64,000 nucleotides of DNA from Microvirga guangxiensis (GCF_900102135.1 NZ_FMVJ01000007.1:124001-188000); one strand, 5' to 3'; counted from the stretch's first letter, positions 37,081 to 45,945 are shown. Notes: generated by a model not told the origin, from the letters alone. Made by a program: numbers and translations.

Positions 37081-37890
37081 TTACCAGGCCGGAATGATGG
37101 CGCCCTTGAAGCGCTCTTCCAGGAACTTCGCGACTTCGGGCGATTGGTAGGATTCCACGAAGGTCTTGATCTCCGCGCGGTTCTCGTCACCCTGACGGGC
37201 GGCGATGAAGTTCGCATAAGGGTTGCCCTCGCGCTTCTCCACCGCGATCGTGTCCTTTCGGATGTCGAGGCCGCCATTGAGTGCGTGGTCGGTGTTGATC
37301 ACGGCGGCATCGAGATCGGGCAGGGCGCGGGGCAGCTGCGCGGCGTCGAGCTCCGAGAACTGAATGTTCTTCGGGTTCTCGGCGATGTCGAGCAGGCTCG
37401 GCGACAGGCCCTTGCCCTCCTTGATCTTGATCACGCCTTCCTGCGCCAGAAGATTGAGGGCGCGGCCGCCGTTGCTCGGATCGTTCGGAATGCCGATCTT
37501 CGCGCCCTTGGGCAGGTCGGCCACGGCTTTCACCTTGCTGGAATAGAGACCGATGGGCTGCACGAAGGTGAAGCCGACGGGCACGATCTTGTAGCCGCGC
37601 GCCGCGATCTGCGCATCGAGATAGGGCTTGTGCTGGAACGCGTTGGCGTCGAGATCCTTGCGGTCCAGGGCCTCGTTCACGAGAGCATAATCGGAGAAGG
37701 GCACGAGCTCGACGTTCAGGCCCTTGGTGGCGGCCACCTTCTTGACGACCTGCGCCACCTCCTCTTCGGCCCCGGACATGACGCCGACCTTGATGCTCTT
37801 CTGCTGGGCCGCGGCGGGCAGCGTCGCGGCAGCAAGGGCACCGAGCGCGAAGGTCGCGGACAAAAGGGTGCGGCGGGTGAAAACGGACAT
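37081..37890 (-). CDS. metQ: MetQ/NlpA-family methionine-binding protein
   Basis: 269 aa. The signal peptide MSVFTRRTLLSATFALG...ATLPAAAQQ has a twin-Arg start and no lipobox Cys, so it looks like a soluble periplasmic protein rather than a lipoprotein. The mature part follows the NlpA fold: VKVGVMSGAEEEV-like strand, DANAFQHKPYLD, and IGIPNDPSNGGRALNLL. Methionine uptake needs the ATPase MetN and permease MetI, which are not beside it. A SAM-II riboswitch in its 350-base leader supports methionine or a methionine derivative as ligand. Confidence 0.92.
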   Translation of the reverse strand: MSVFTRRTLLSATFALGALAAATLPAAAQQKSIKVGVMSGAEEEVAQVVKKVAATKGLNVELVPFSDYALVNEALDRKDLDANAFQHKPYLDAQIAARGYKIVPVGFTFVQPIGLYSSKVKAVADLPKGAKIGIPNDPSNGGRALNLLAQEGVIKIKEGKGLSPSLLDIAENPKNIQFSELDAAQLPRALPDLDAAVINTDHALNGGLDIRKDTIAVEKREGNPYANFIAARQGDENRAEIKTFVESYQSPEVAKFLEERFKGAIIPAW

Positions 37891-37967
37891 GGGAGTACCT
37901 TTCAGGCAAAGTGCGTCTGGGCTTCAAGTTGAAGCCGGACATGTGGTTCGGGTTGGGATGAGGAAGA

Positions 37968-38051
37968 TCAGGCGTCGAGGCGACGACAGTATTCGGGCCG
38001 AGAAGGCGGTGAGATCGGCATGAATGGCAGTGCAGTCATCAGTCGCGTCAT
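37968..38051 (-). CDS. Possible Met-rich leader peptide of metQ
   Basis: 27 codons: MTRLMTALPFMPISPPSRPE followed by YCRRLDA and TGA. Three of the first 11 residues are Met. It lies between the SAM-II aptamer and metQ. An AGGA is 10 bases upstream of the ATG, inside a hairpin. An overlapping frame, ATGGGC at 38058 (44 codons), competes for the same site. Whether either is translated is unknown; the call rests on position and composition only. Confidence 0.35.
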   Translation of the reverse strand: MTRLMTALPFMPISPPSRPEYCRRLDA

Positions 38052-38062
38052 AGCCCATCGAT

Positions 38063-38095
38063 CCTCGTGAACCACGAGGCGGAAGCCGCTCGTGG
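38063..38095 (-). promoter_or_regulatory. Mutually exclusive hairpins behind the SAM-II aptamer
   Basis: Hairpin A pairs 38089-38095 with 38072-38078 (CCACGAG / CTCGTGG), with an inner CGG/CCG extension. Hairpin B pairs 38073-38079 with 38063-38069 (CCTCGTG / CACGAGG) around a 3-base loop. They share bases 38073-38078, so only one can form. Hairpin B buries the GAGGA that could serve the small upstream ORF. Confidence 0.55.
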
Positions 38096-38147
38096 CGCTT
38101 TAGCCTTTGATCACGCGGGGCAAGCTGCTCGTCTCAAATCACCGCGG
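38096..38147 (-). promoter_or_regulatory. SAM-II riboswitch (metQ leader)
   Basis: On the minus strand the leader reads CCGCGGTGATTTG (38147-38135), AGCTTGC (38126-38120), CCCGCGTGATCAAAG (38119-38105, approximately) and GCTAAAGC. This matches the SAM-II consensus: P1 from CGCGG/CCGCG, the TGATTTG loop, and the pseudoknot strand GCTAAAG. SAM-II is known from alphaproteobacterial methionine genes and turns expression down when SAM is plentiful. It lies about 205 bases before the metQ ATG, which is unusually far for direct ribosome-site masking. Confidence 0.85.
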
Positions 38148-38241
38148 CCTTGAGACGAGTGGCCTCAAGGCAAGTCCGTTTTAGACCGGCGGGATTTTAT
38201 GTCAACCGATTTGTTCTGTAAAAAGAACAGCGCTGCTATGC

Positions 38242-39309
38242 TCAATATGCACGGGCGATGCAGAAATCGACCGTCTCGAGCAAAGCCTGCTTCATGGGGC
38301 TCGTGGGGAAGAGGGCGAGCGCATCACGAGCCATGGAGCCGTAGTGGCGTGCCCGCTCCACCGTGTCCTCCAGGGACTTGTGGCGGCGCATGATGCTGAT
38401 TGCCTGTTCGAGATCGCCGTCCTCGATCTCGCCCTGTTCGAGCACGCGCTTCCAGAAGGCGCGCTCCTCCGCCGAGCCGCGGCGGAAGGAGAGAACGACG
38501 GGGAGGGTGATCTTACCCTCACGGAAATCGTCGCCCACGTTCTTGCCCAGTGTCGCGGCCTTGCCGCCGTAATCGAGGGCATCGTCGATGAGCTGGAAGG
38601 CGATGCCGAGATTCATACCGTAGGAGCGGCAGGCGGCTTGCTCGGCCTTGGGACGGCCGGCAATGACGGGGCTGACCTCACAGGCGGCGGCGAAGAGTTC
38701 CGCCGTCTTGCCGCGGATCACGGCGAGGTATTCATCTTCCGTGGTTTCGGTGTTCTTGGCGGCGGCGAGCTGCATCACCTCGCCTTCGGCGATCACGGTC
38801 GCGGCGGCGGAGAGGATGTCGAGGGCGCGGAGCGAGCCCACCTCCACCATCATGCGGAAGGCCTGACCGAGCAGGAAATCGCCCACGAGCACGCTCGCCT
38901 CGTTGCCCCACTTGATGCGGGCGGCGATCTTGCCCCGGCGCATGTCGCTTTCGTCCACGACGTCGTCGTGGAGGAGAGTGGCCGTGTGCATGAATTCGAC
39001 GGCGGCGGCGAGCTTCACATGCCCGTCGCCCTCGTATTCGGAGAGGCCGGCGGTCGCCAGCGTCAGCATGGGGCGTAGCCGTTTGCCGCCCGATGAGATG
39101 AGGTGGTTCGCCACCTCCGGGATCATGGTGACCTCGGAACCGGTCCGCGACAGGATCATCGCATTGACCCGATCCATGTCGGCGGCCACAAGGGAGACGA
39201 GCTTTTCGATGCTCGCATTCTTCTCGGGATGCTTCTCTTCGAAGGGAACGACGACGCCCACGTGTTGAAACCCGGGTTGCCGGCTGTGATGGCCGGTAGG
39301 AATATTCAT
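38242..39309 (-). CDS. ispB: Long-chain polyprenyl diphosphate synthase (octaprenyl/decaprenyl type)
   Basis: 355 aa. First Asp-rich motif DDVVDE at 115-120 and second DDALDYGG near 240; SSGGKRLRPML binds isopentenyl diphosphate. It makes the side chain of ubiquinone; alphaproteobacteria normally use Q10, so decaprenyl is likely (inference). An N-terminal extension of about 30 residues is present. It is divergent from the DUF2007 gene with only 65 bases between starts. Confidence 0.94.
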   Translation of the reverse strand: MNIPTGHHSRQPGFQHVGVVVPFEEKHPEKNASIEKLVSLVAADMDRVNAMILSRTGSEVTMIPEVANHLISSGGKRLRPMLTLATAGLSEYEGDGHVKLAAAVEFMHTATLLHDDVVDESDMRRGKIAARIKWGNEASVLVGDFLLGQAFRMMVEVGSLRALDILSAAATVIAEGEVMQLAAAKNTETTEDEYLAVIRGKTAELFAAACEVSPVIAGRPKAEQAACRSYGMNLGIAFQLIDDALDYGGKAATLGKNVGDDFREGKITLPVVLSFRRGSAEERAFWKRVLEQGEIEDGDLEQAISIMRRHKSLEDTVERARHYGSMARDALALFPTSPMKQALLETVDFCIARAY

Positions 39310-39374
39310 TCATGTGGCATGGCACTTTCCATGCTGCAATGCAAACGCTTGCCGCAGAGGAAGGTAGCCTGCCG

Positions 39375-39599
39375 ATGGTCGAAAACGTCCGAACCAACGA
39401 TCTCGTTCTGATCGGTTTCCTACAATCCTTATTGGAGAACGCCAATATCCATGTGCTGGTGGCAGATATGCATGTCAGCTCCATCGAGGGAATGATCGGC
39501 GCCTTTCCCCGGCGGCTTCTGGTGCCCGATGACGAAGTGGAGGAAGCCCGCCAGCTCATTCGCGAGGCCGGTCTCGCAGGCGAGCTGCGCGATGAGTGA
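39375..39599 (+). CDS. DUF2007-family protein
   Basis: 74 aa from the ATG at 39375, where the family normally starts (VENVRTNDLVLIGFLQSLL). The ferredoxin-like DUF2007 fold includes a C-terminal LLVPDDEVEEARQLIREAG. Function unknown; relatives resemble signal-transducing PII-like folds only loosely. It overlaps the next gene by 8 bases, implying coupled translation. An upstream in-frame ATG at 39312 would add 21 non-conserved residues. Confidence 0.85.
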   Translation: MVENVRTNDLVLIGFLQSLLENANIHVLVADMHVSSIEGMIGAFPRRLLVPDDEVEEARQLIREAGLAGELRDE

Positions 39600-40335
39600 G
39601 ATCACGGAAGATTGTTTGCTGGGAGGCCGAGTCACCCTGATTCAGCCCGCCAAGGGGCATCGGGCCGGCACGGATGCCGTGCTTCTGGCAGCAAGCGCGC
39701 CCGCGAAAGCTGGGGACAGGGTGCTCGATGTGGGAGCCGCCACCGGCGCGGTCGGGCTCATGGTGGCCGCTCGGGAGAAGGAGATGCGCCTAGGCTTCGT
39801 TGAACGGGATGTGGATCTGGCCGAGCTATGCAGGCGGAACTGCAGGGCGAACGGGGTCGAGGCCGACATCTTCGTAGCCGATCTTCTCGATAAGAAGTCT
39901 CGTCATGCGGCAGCGCTGAACCCTGAAACTGCCGATCTGGTGCTGACGAATCCTCCTTTTCTCGAAGAAGGTCAGGCGCGAATCTCGCCGGATCGGGGCA
40001 GGGCGGCTGCTCATGCTCTTCCGGCGGGAGGGCTCGAAGCATGGCTCAAGATATGCCTGAGCCTGCTCAAGCCCAGGGGGAAGCTCGTCCTGATCCATCG
40101 GGCCGACCGGCTGGCAGATTGTGTTGCCGTTGTAGGGAAGAGCATGGGGGGAATTGCAATTCGCTTTGTCCATCCCGCCATCGACCAGCCAGCAATTCGT
40201 ATTCTGCTATCCGGCGTTAAGGGCAGCCGAGCGCCTTTGCGTATTCTGCCGCCTGTCGTGCTCCATGGGCCGGATGGCCGTTTCAACTCTGATGCCGAAG
40301 CCCTGCACCGGGGAGAGGCACTCCTCGTCGACTAA
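39592..40335 (+). CDS. Class I SAM-dependent methyltransferase (TrmN6/YfiC-like)
   Basis: 247 aa. SAM-binding VLDVGAATGAVGL near residue 44, and motif IV NPPF at 120-123, which marks N6-adenine or N5-glutamine methylation. Similarity in layout to TrmN6 (tRNA1Val A37 methylase) suggests an RNA target. It starts with an ATG inside the end of the DUF2007 gene. It belongs to the conserved ispB-DUF2007-methyltransferase-S49-glyQS block. Confidence 0.88.
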   Translation: MSEITEDCLLGGRVTLIQPAKGHRAGTDAVLLAASAPAKAGDRVLDVGAATGAVGLMVAAREKEMRLGFVERDVDLAELCRRNCRANGVEADIFVADLLDKKSRHAAALNPETADLVLTNPPFLEEGQARISPDRGRAAAHALPAGGLEAWLKICLSLLKPRGKLVLIHRADRLADCVAVVGKSMGGIAIRFVHPAIDQPAIRILLSGVKGSRAPLRILPPVVLHGPDGRFNSDAEALHRGEALLVD

Positions 40336-40365
40336 CCCATCTTCGGCGGTTATTTCGGATTCAGA

Positions 40366-40371
40366 TATAAT
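40366..40371 (+). promoter_or_regulatory. Perfect -10 box (TATAAT) upstream of the SUKH gene
   Basis: TATAAT lies in a very A+T-rich tract (about 40360-40390) that stands out in a G+C-rich window. The -35 region (TTCGGC near 40342) is weak. It is 70 bases before the SUKH gene and gives it a promoter of its own. Confidence 0.5.
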
Positions 40372-40440
40372 GATATATAATTTGTATAAGCGCGGGTTGG
40401 CTCAAAACGGGCAAGGCGTTTGGACAAGAAAGGGGGCTGT

Positions 40441-41013
40441 ATGGAAGGAGATAAACTCTCTCTTTCGAGCGTTGCTCCAACCACCGGCTCATTCTGGCAT
40501 GAGAGCCTGCACTGGTCCCAAAAAGAAGAGGGTGCGGCCACGAGGGTGGATGAGCTCATTGCCGAAACCGAGGGCCGGTTGGGAGTTAGCCTTCCTAAGC
40601 TCTTGAAGGCTTTGTATCGAAATCGCAATGGCGGTTACACGAGCTACCGGTTCTACGCGAAGACGCCTGATCCGCGTCCGGTTTTCGACGATTGGCACTG
40701 CGTCATTCTCGATGGGGACATCCATCCGGTCCATAAACTGGAGACACTGGGAGAGCTCTCGGACATGGTCGACTACGGAGATGACGATTCATCCTTCCGT
40801 AGCCGCTTTCCCAATGCCGACCTACTGATCGTCCTTGCCCGGCATGGATGGGACTGCTTCCTGTGCCTCGATTACCGGACAGATGGGCCAAGCGCCGAGC
40901 CAGAGGTCGCTTTTCTTGAGGAGGGAGCAGATGGGCTGGAGGAGGTTCTGCGTGTGCCGAACTTCGAACAGCTTTTCACAGGCTTGAGGAAAGAAGAAGA
41001 GCCCGCCTTATGA
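40441..41013 (+). CDS. SUKH-type (SMI1/KNR4) immunity-like protein
   Basis: 190 aa from the ATG at 40441, preceded by AAAGGGGG. The SUKH pattern is visible: an N-terminal helix with TEGRLGVSLPKLLKALYRNRNGG (motif E..LG..LP..L....NGG, near residue 42), then strands and a C-terminal block WDCFLCLDYR ... EPEVAFLEEG. Many SUKH proteins neutralise toxins of contact-dependent or polymorphic toxin systems. No toxin gene is nearby, so it is an orphan here. It interrupts the conserved methyltransferase-S49 peptidase spacing and has its own A+T-rich promoter and terminator, which suggests acquisition by transfer. Confidence 0.8.
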   Translation: MEGDKLSLSSVAPTTGSFWHESLHWSQKEEGAATRVDELIAETEGRLGVSLPKLLKALYRNRNGGYTSYRFYAKTPDPRPVFDDWHCVILDGDIHPVHKLETLGELSDMVDYGDDDSSFRSRFPNADLLIVLARHGWDCFLCLDYRTDGPSAEPEVAFLEEGADGLEEVLRVPNFEQLFTGLRKEEEPAL

Positions 41014-41038
41014 AAAAGGGCGCCTCAGGCGCCCTTTT
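41014..41038. terminator. Bidirectional terminator after the SUKH gene
   Basis: Perfect 11-bp stem AAAAGGGCGCC / GGCGCCCTTTT (41014-41024 with 41028-41038), loop TCA. It serves the SUKH gene on plus and the exported protein gene on minus. Confidence 0.9.
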
Positions 41039-41044
41039 CGGTCA

Positions 41045-41362
41045 TTACCAGCGGTAGCCGGGCCGGCGAACCGTGCGGCAGACCTCAACCCCGCGGCGAA
41101 CCCAGCGGTAGCCGTTCCAGACCCTGCGGGGCTCGACCCAGCAGCGGCGGGCTACGGGAACCGGACGATAGGCCGGGGCAGGGCGGTAGACGCGGCGGCC
41201 ATAGTGCGGGCGCCCGCGATCATGGCGCACGAGGACCGGGCCGGAGCGGTATTCCACAACCGGACGGTACCCGTAATAGGGCTGAGCCTCGGCCTGCGGA
41301 GCCGAAAGGGCACCAAAGCCAAGGGTGGCAAAGCCGAGAAGACCGATAAGCAGCTTGCGCAT
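41045..41362 (-). CDS. Small exported Tyr/Arg/Pro-rich protein
   Basis: 105 aa from the ATG at 41362 (AGGAG upstream). The signal peptide MRKLLIGLLGFATLGFGALS ends near APQAEAQ. The mature part is very rich in Tyr, Arg and Pro (YYGYRPVVEYRSG; RRVYRPAPAYRPVP) and has two Cys (RCW, VCR). Proteins of this sort are common in Methylobacteriaceae and relatives; no function is known. A longer frame to 41425 has no ribosome-binding site. Confidence 0.75.
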   Translation of the reverse strand: MRKLLIGLLGFATLGFGALSAPQAEAQPYYGYRPVVEYRSGPVLVRHDRGRPHYGRRVYRPAPAYRPVPVARRCWVEPRRVWNGYRWVRRGVEVCRTVRRPGYRW

Positions 41363-41523
41363 GTCAATTTCTCCTGAGCCGCAATGGCTTGGACCATGAG
41401 CGGCATGTGCCTGGATATTATCCATGCTGAATCTTTAAACGGACTTAACTGAACGAAGGCCGAAACTTTCCCTAACGGTACGTTCATCTTGGGAAGCTGC
41501 ACCGCACGCACTACATAAAGGCC

Positions 41524-42408
41524 ATGGCTCAGACATCTTTCTCCTCCCTGCTTCCGGCCCGTCTTCAGTTTCTCCTGCCCAGCCGGTACCGTAGCTATTC
41601 TCACCCCATCGTGCCGGTGCTGCGCCTGTCAGGCGCCATCGGGGCCGTCATGCCGTTCCGTTCGGGGCTGGCCATGGCAAATGTAGCCTCGATGCTGGAG
41701 CGGGCCTTCTCCGTGCCTGGTGCGAAGGCAGTGGCCATCGTCATCAATTCCCCCGGCGGATCGGCAGCCCAGTCTCACCTGATTTTCAAGCGCATCCGAA
41801 GCTTGGCCGAGGAGAAAAAGATCCCGGTTCTCGCCTTCGTGGAGGATGCGGCGGCCTCGGGCGGCTACATGATCGCCTGCGCGGCGGATGAGATTTATGC
41901 TGATCCTGCCTCCATCGTGGGCTCCATTGGCGTGGTTTCCGCGAGCTTCGGCTTCCAGGAATTGATCGCCCGCATCGGCGTGGAGCGGCGCGTACACACG
42001 GCGGGCGAGAACAAGGCCATGCTCGATCCGTTCAGGCCAGAAAACCCGGAGGACGTCGCACGCCTCAAGGGCCTTCAGCGCAAGATCCACGAGGTTTTCG
42101 TCGATCTCGTGAAGACCCGACGGGGCGAGAAGCTCAACGATTCCTATGAGGATCTCTTTTCAGGAGCCTTCTGGGTCGGCGCTGAGGCGCTGGATCTCGG
42201 GCTCATCGACGGGCTCGGCGATGTCCGCTCCGTTCTGCGGCAGCGCTTCGGCGAGGATGTGAAGTTCCGCATGATCGAGCCTGCCCGCCCGCCGCTGCTC
42301 GCCCGCCTCATCGGCCGCCGTGCCGTGACCGGGGGCGGCCTCATCGACCCGGCGGAAGTGGTGGGAACCCTTGAGGAGCGGGCGGCCTGGGCACGGTTGG
42401 GGCTCTAG
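41524..42408 (+). CDS. S49-family signal-peptide-peptidase-like serine protease (SohB/SppA type)
   Basis: 294 aa. Catalytic Ser112 in AASGGYMIAC and Lys164 in TAGENKAMLDPF form the Ser/Lys dyad; INSPGGSAA forms the oxyanion loop. A weakly hydrophobic N-terminus may tether it to the membrane. It is likely to degrade cleaved signal peptides or membrane fragments. It lies upstream of glyQ in the conserved block, separated by a palindromic repeat. Confidence 0.92.
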   Translation: MAQTSFSSLLPARLQFLLPSRYRSYSHPIVPVLRLSGAIGAVMPFRSGLAMANVASMLERAFSVPGAKAVAIVINSPGGSAAQSHLIFKRIRSLAEEKKIPVLAFVEDAAASGGYMIACAADEIYADPASIVGSIGVVSASFGFQELIARIGVERRVHTAGENKAMLDPFRPENPEDVARLKGLQRKIHEVFVDLVKTRRGEKLNDSYEDLFSGAFWVGAEALDLGLIDGLGDVRSVLRQRFGEDVKFRMIEPARPPLLARLIGRRAVTGGGLIDPAEVVGTLEERAAWARLGL

Positions 42409-42438
42409 GCAATTCCGCCCTTATGGTGGCGCTGGTAG

Positions 42439-42547
42439 CCCTCCTACCCCTTGTGGGGAGGAGTGGGAGGTGGGGGTGCTGGCGCTGAACTGGACCAGCG
42501 TGGCACTTGCACCCCCACCCCTAACCCTTCCCCACAAGGGGGAGGGG
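42439..42547. repeat. Dispersed palindromic repeat, CTCCCCCTTGTGGGGAG family (simple copy)
   Basis: Arms CCTCCTACCCCTTGTGGGGA (42440-42459) and CTTCCCCACAAGGGGGAGGG, with centre GCTGAACTGGACCAGCG (42484-42500) that itself forms a small palindrome. The same centre is present at 50262-50278. Confidence 0.85.
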
Positions 42548-42623
42548 AATATGTGCGGCGCTTGACTTGAAGCCCCCATCATCCCAAGGGTTCGCTCAAG
42601 ATTTTCAAAGACCGGACGCTCTC

Positions 42624-43565
42624 ATGACCAGCGAACCCGCGCACATGAATCCTGCGCGCTCTTTCCAGGGCCTGATCCTCACGCTCCAGCGCTATTGGGC
42701 TGAACAAGGCTGCGTCATCCTGCAGCCCTATGACATGGAAATGGGCGCAGGCACCTTCCACCCGGCGACGACATTGCGGGCTCTGGGTCCCAAGCCTTGG
42801 CGTGCAGCCTATGTGCAGCCCTCCCGCCGCCCCAAGGACGGCCGCTACGGCGAGAACCCCAATCGCCTTCAGCATTATTACCAGTTCCAGGTGATCCTGA
42901 AGCCGAACCCCCCGAACTTGCAGGAGCTCTATCTCGGTTCGCTGAAGGCCATCGGCATCGACACCTCCCTGCACGACATCCGTTTCGTCGAGGACGATTG
43001 GGAGAGCCCGACGCTGGGCGCCTGGGGCCTCGGTTGGGAATGCTGGTGCGACGGCATGGAAGTCTCGCAGTTCACCTACTTCCAGCAGGTAGCGGGTTTC
43101 GAGTGCTCGCCGGTTGCGGGCGAGCTGACCTACGGCCTCGAGCGCCTTGCCATGTATCTGCAGGGCGTGGAGTCGATCTACGATCTCAACTTCAACGGCC
43201 AGGACGGCGACCGGAAGGTCACCTACGGCGATGTATTCCTGCAGGCCGAGCAGGAATATTCGCGTCACAACTTCGAATACGCCGACACGGAAATGCTCTT
43301 CCGCCACTTCCGCGACGCGGAAGCCGCCTGCCGCAAATATCTCGAAGCGGGCGAGCCGAAGGACGGCTCCAACGACAGCCGCCATCTCATGGCACTGCCG
43401 GCCTACGACCAGTGCATCAAGGCCAGCCACATGTTCAACCTGCTCGATGCGCGCGGCGTGATTTCGGTCACCGAGCGCCAGAGCTACATCCTGCGCGTCC
43501 GCGAACTGGCGAAAGCCTGCGGCGCGGCATGGCTGAAGACCGAGGGCGGGGGCGTGGCTGCTTAA
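42624..43565 (+). CDS. glyQ: Glycyl-tRNA synthetase alpha subunit
   Basis: 313 aa from the ATG at 42624. Class II synthetase catalytic chain of the alpha2beta2 enzyme. [18 protein letters not shown] and [20 protein letters not shown] at the N-terminus are invariant; [21 protein letters not shown] follows further on. An ATG at 42645 is another possible start. Upstream frame from 42567 is not conserved. It is followed by glyS 48 bases on. Confidence 0.95.
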   Translation: MTSEPAHMNPARSFQGLILTLQRYWAEQGCVILQPYDMEMGAGTFHPATTLRALGPKPWRAAYVQPSRRPKDGRYGENPNRLQHYYQFQVILKPNPPNLQELYLGSLKAIGIDTSLHDIRFVEDDWESPTLGAWGLGWECWCDGMEVSQFTYFQQVAGFECSPVAGELTYGLERLAMYLQGVESIYDLNFNGQDGDRKVTYGDVFLQAEQEYSRHNFEYADTEMLFRHFRDAEAACRKYLEAGEPKDGSNDSRHLMALPAYDQCIKASHMFNLLDARGVISVTERQSYILRVRELAKACGAAWLKTEGGGVAA

Positions 43566-43613
43566 GCACCGCGCGCTCACCCGTTCCCTCAACACGTAAG
43601 TTTCATATCTCCC

Positions 43614-45863
43614 ATGCCCGATCTTCTCCTTGAACTCTTTTCCGAAGAAATCCCCGCCCGCATGCAGCGCCGTGCGGCGGAGGATTTGAAGAAGCTTGTG
43701 ACCGATGCGCTGGTGGAGCGCGGCTTCCTCTACGAGGGAGCGCAGGCCTTCGCCACGCCGCGCCGTCTCGCGCTCACCATCATGGGCCTGCCCATCAAGG
43801 GCCAGGATGTGCGCGAGGAGCGAAAAGGGCCGCGCGTGGGTTCGCCCGACGCGGCGATCCAGGGCTTCCTGAAAGGGGCGGGGCTCGCTTCGCTCGACCA
43901 GGCGAAGATCGAGAGCGATCCGAAGAAGGGCGAGTTCTACGTCGCTATCATCGAGAAGCCCGGCCGCGCCACCACGGATGTGCTGGCTGAGATCCTGCCG
44001 CAGATCATCAAGAATTTCCCCTGGCCGAAATCCATGCGTTGGGGCGCGGCTTCGGCTGAAGCCGGCAGCTTGCGCTGGGTGCGTCCGCTGCAATCGATCC
44101 TCTGCACCTTCGGACCCGAGACGGAAGATCCGGAAGTGGTGCGCTTCGAGGTCGACGGCATCACCTCGGGCGATGTCACCTATGGCCACCGTTTCCTCGC
44201 GCCGGGTGAAATCCGCGTGAAGCGTTTCGACGATTACGTCCCGGCTCTCGAGCGCGCGAAGGTCGTGCTCGATGCGGATCGCCGCAAGGACATGATCCTG
44301 CACGATGCGAAGGATCTCGCCTTCGCGCAGGGCCTCGAACTCGTCGAGGACGAAGGCCTGCTCGAAGAAGTCGCCGGACTCGTGGAATGGCCCGTGGTGC
44401 TCATGGGCTCGTTCGATGAAGCCTTCCTCGACATTCCGCCCGAAGTGATCCGCACTACCATCCGCGCGAACCAGAAATGCTTCGTGCTGCGCGATCCTGC
44501 GACCGGCAAGCTCGCCAACAAGTTCCTGCTCACGTCGAACCTCATCGCCAGCGATGGCGGCAAGACCATCGTCGGCGGCAATGAGCGCGTGGTGCGCGCC
44601 CGCCTCTCCGACGCGAATTTCTTCTGGAAGACGGACCAGGGCGTGAAGCTGGAGGATCGTCTCGAAAAGCTGAAGAGCATCGTGTTCCACGAAAAACTCG
44701 GCACGCAGTTCGAGCGTGTGGAGCGCATCGCGGCGCTTGCCAAGGAGCTTGCACCCATCGTCGGCGCAGACCCCGCAATGGCCGAGCGCGCCGCGCGTCT
44801 CGCCAAGGCCGATCTCGTCACCGAAATGGTCGGCGAGTTCCCCGAGCTGCAGGGCCTGATGGGCCGCTACTACGCGACGCTGCAGGGCGAGAACCCATCC
44901 GTCGCCGCTGCCATCGAAGAACACTACAAGCCGCTTGGGCCCTCCGACCGCGTGCCGACCGATCCGGTGTCGGTGGCCGTGGCGCTCGCCGACAAGATCG
45001 ACACGCTCGTCGGCTTCTGGGCTATCGACGAGAAGCCGACGGGGTCGAAGGATCCCTATGCGTTGCGTCGTGCTGCGTTGGGCGTGATCAGGTTGGTGCT
45101 CGAGAACAATATGAAGTTGTCTGTCTCGGAGCCGAGTTTCCATGCGAGCGCCATGCACGATTTTGCAAAATACCTTCGCACTCGCTCCGATGAACTCTCG
45201 GACATGGAAACCATAGCTGAGAAGATGGGCAGTGAGGAGCTTGAAGCGTTCGCAGAAAAGCTCGCAGGTGGAACCAAGGCAATCGTACTGGATGATGCAC
45301 GAGAGGCATTCGGCAATAGAGGGTTGGTTGCTGACCTCCTCTCCTTCTTCGCCGATCGTCTGAAGGTCTATCTCCGCGATCAGGGCGCGCGCCACGATCT
45401 CATCGATGCCGTGTTCGCGCTCGAAGGCCAGGATGACCTGCTCATGGTCGTCCGCCGCGTGGAGGCGCTGGGCCGCTTCCTCGATACGGAGGACGGGGCG
45501 AATCTGCTCGCCGGCTATCGCCGCGCGGCCAACATTCTGCGCATCGAGGAGAAGAAGGACGGGCGCACCTACAATGAAGCTCCCGATCTCCAGATCGTGA
45601 ACGATCAGGGACAGATCGAGGAGAAGGCGCTTGCGGTGGTTCTCCACCAGGCGCGGGAAGAGGCGGCTGCCGCTGTCGCCAACGAGGATTTCGAGGGTGC
45701 GATGCGCGCTTTGTCCCGCCTGCGCCAGCCTGTGGACGCGTTCTTCGACAAGGTAACCGTGAATGCCGAGGATCCGGCCCTTCGCGCCAACCGCTTGCGC
45801 CTGCTCAACAGCATCCGTGAGGCGACCCGTACGGTGGCCGATTTCTCCCGGATTGAGGGATAG
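43614..45863 (+). CDS. glyS: Glycyl-tRNA synthetase beta subunit
   Basis: 749 aa. N-terminal [15 protein letters not shown], an HD-like core ([21 protein letters not shown]) and the C-terminal anticodon-binding-type region. Needed with GlyQ for charging tRNAGly. Within residues about 480-580 (45056-45355) the codon usage turns A+T-rich (96 of 180 bases G+C in 45121-45300, against 38 of 60 in 44881-44940) and the residues look unlike relatives. The reading frame is intact. This suggests a local recombination or insertion. Confidence 0.94.
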   Translation: MPDLLLELFSEEIPARMQRRAAEDLKKLVTDALVERGFLYEGAQAFATPRRLALTIMGLPIKGQDVREERKGPRVGSPDAAIQGFLKGAGLASLDQAKIESDPKKGEFYVAIIEKPGRATTDVLAEILPQIIKNFPWPKSMRWGAASAEAGSLRWVRPLQSILCTFGPETEDPEVVRFEVDGITSGDVTYGHRFLAPGEIRVKRFDDYVPALERAKVVLDADRRKDMILHDAKDLAFAQGLELVEDEGLLEEVAGLVEWPVVLMGSFDEAFLDIPPEVIRTTIRANQKCFVLRDPATGKLANKFLLTSNLIASDGGKTIVGGNERVVRARLSDANFFWKTDQGVKLEDRLEKLKSIVFHEKLGTQFERVERIAALAKELAPIVGADPAMAERAARLAKADLVTEMVGEFPELQGLMGRYYATLQGENPSVAAAIEEHYKPLGPSDRVPTDPVSVAVALADKIDTLVGFWAIDEKPTGSKDPYALRRAALGVIRLVLENNMKLSVSEPSFHASAMHDFAKYLRTRSDELSDMETIAEKMGSEELEAFAEKLAGGTKAIVLDDAREAFGNRGLVADLLSFFADRLKVYLRDQGARHDLIDAVFALEGQDDLLMVVRRVEALGRFLDTEDGANLLAGYRRAANILRIEEKKDGRTYNEAPDLQIVNDQGQIEEKALAVVLHQAREEAAAAVANEDFEGAMRALSRLRQPVDAFFDKVTVNAEDPALRANRLRLLNSIREATRTVADFSRIEG

Positions 45864-45880
45864 TAGAGTTAATTCCCATT

Positions 45881-45945
45881 AAGGTGTTGCATGAGGGGCA
45901 CAGCCAAAGGCCCCTCAGAGGCCTAGGTAGTCGGCAACACCTTTT
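45881..45945 (+). promoter_or_regulatory. Structured RNA element between glyS and the L,D-transpeptidase
   Basis: Outer stem AAGGTGTTGC / GCAACACCTT (45881-45890 with 45934-45943), inner stem TGAGGGGC / GCCCCTCA (45892-45899 with 45910-45917), and an internal single-stranded stretch with CCTAGG. It ends in TTTT. It may end the glyS transcript or regulate the next gene, whose ATG is 14 bases further on and lacks a ribosome-binding site. Confidence 0.55.

Noticed and set aside
38212..38229. TGTTCT-N6-AGAACA dyad as another LexA site
   Set aside because: It is an inverted repeat, whereas the alphaproteobacterial LexA operator is a direct repeat with 7-base spacing; it also lies just after ispB with no repair gene. 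It might still be an operator of metQ.
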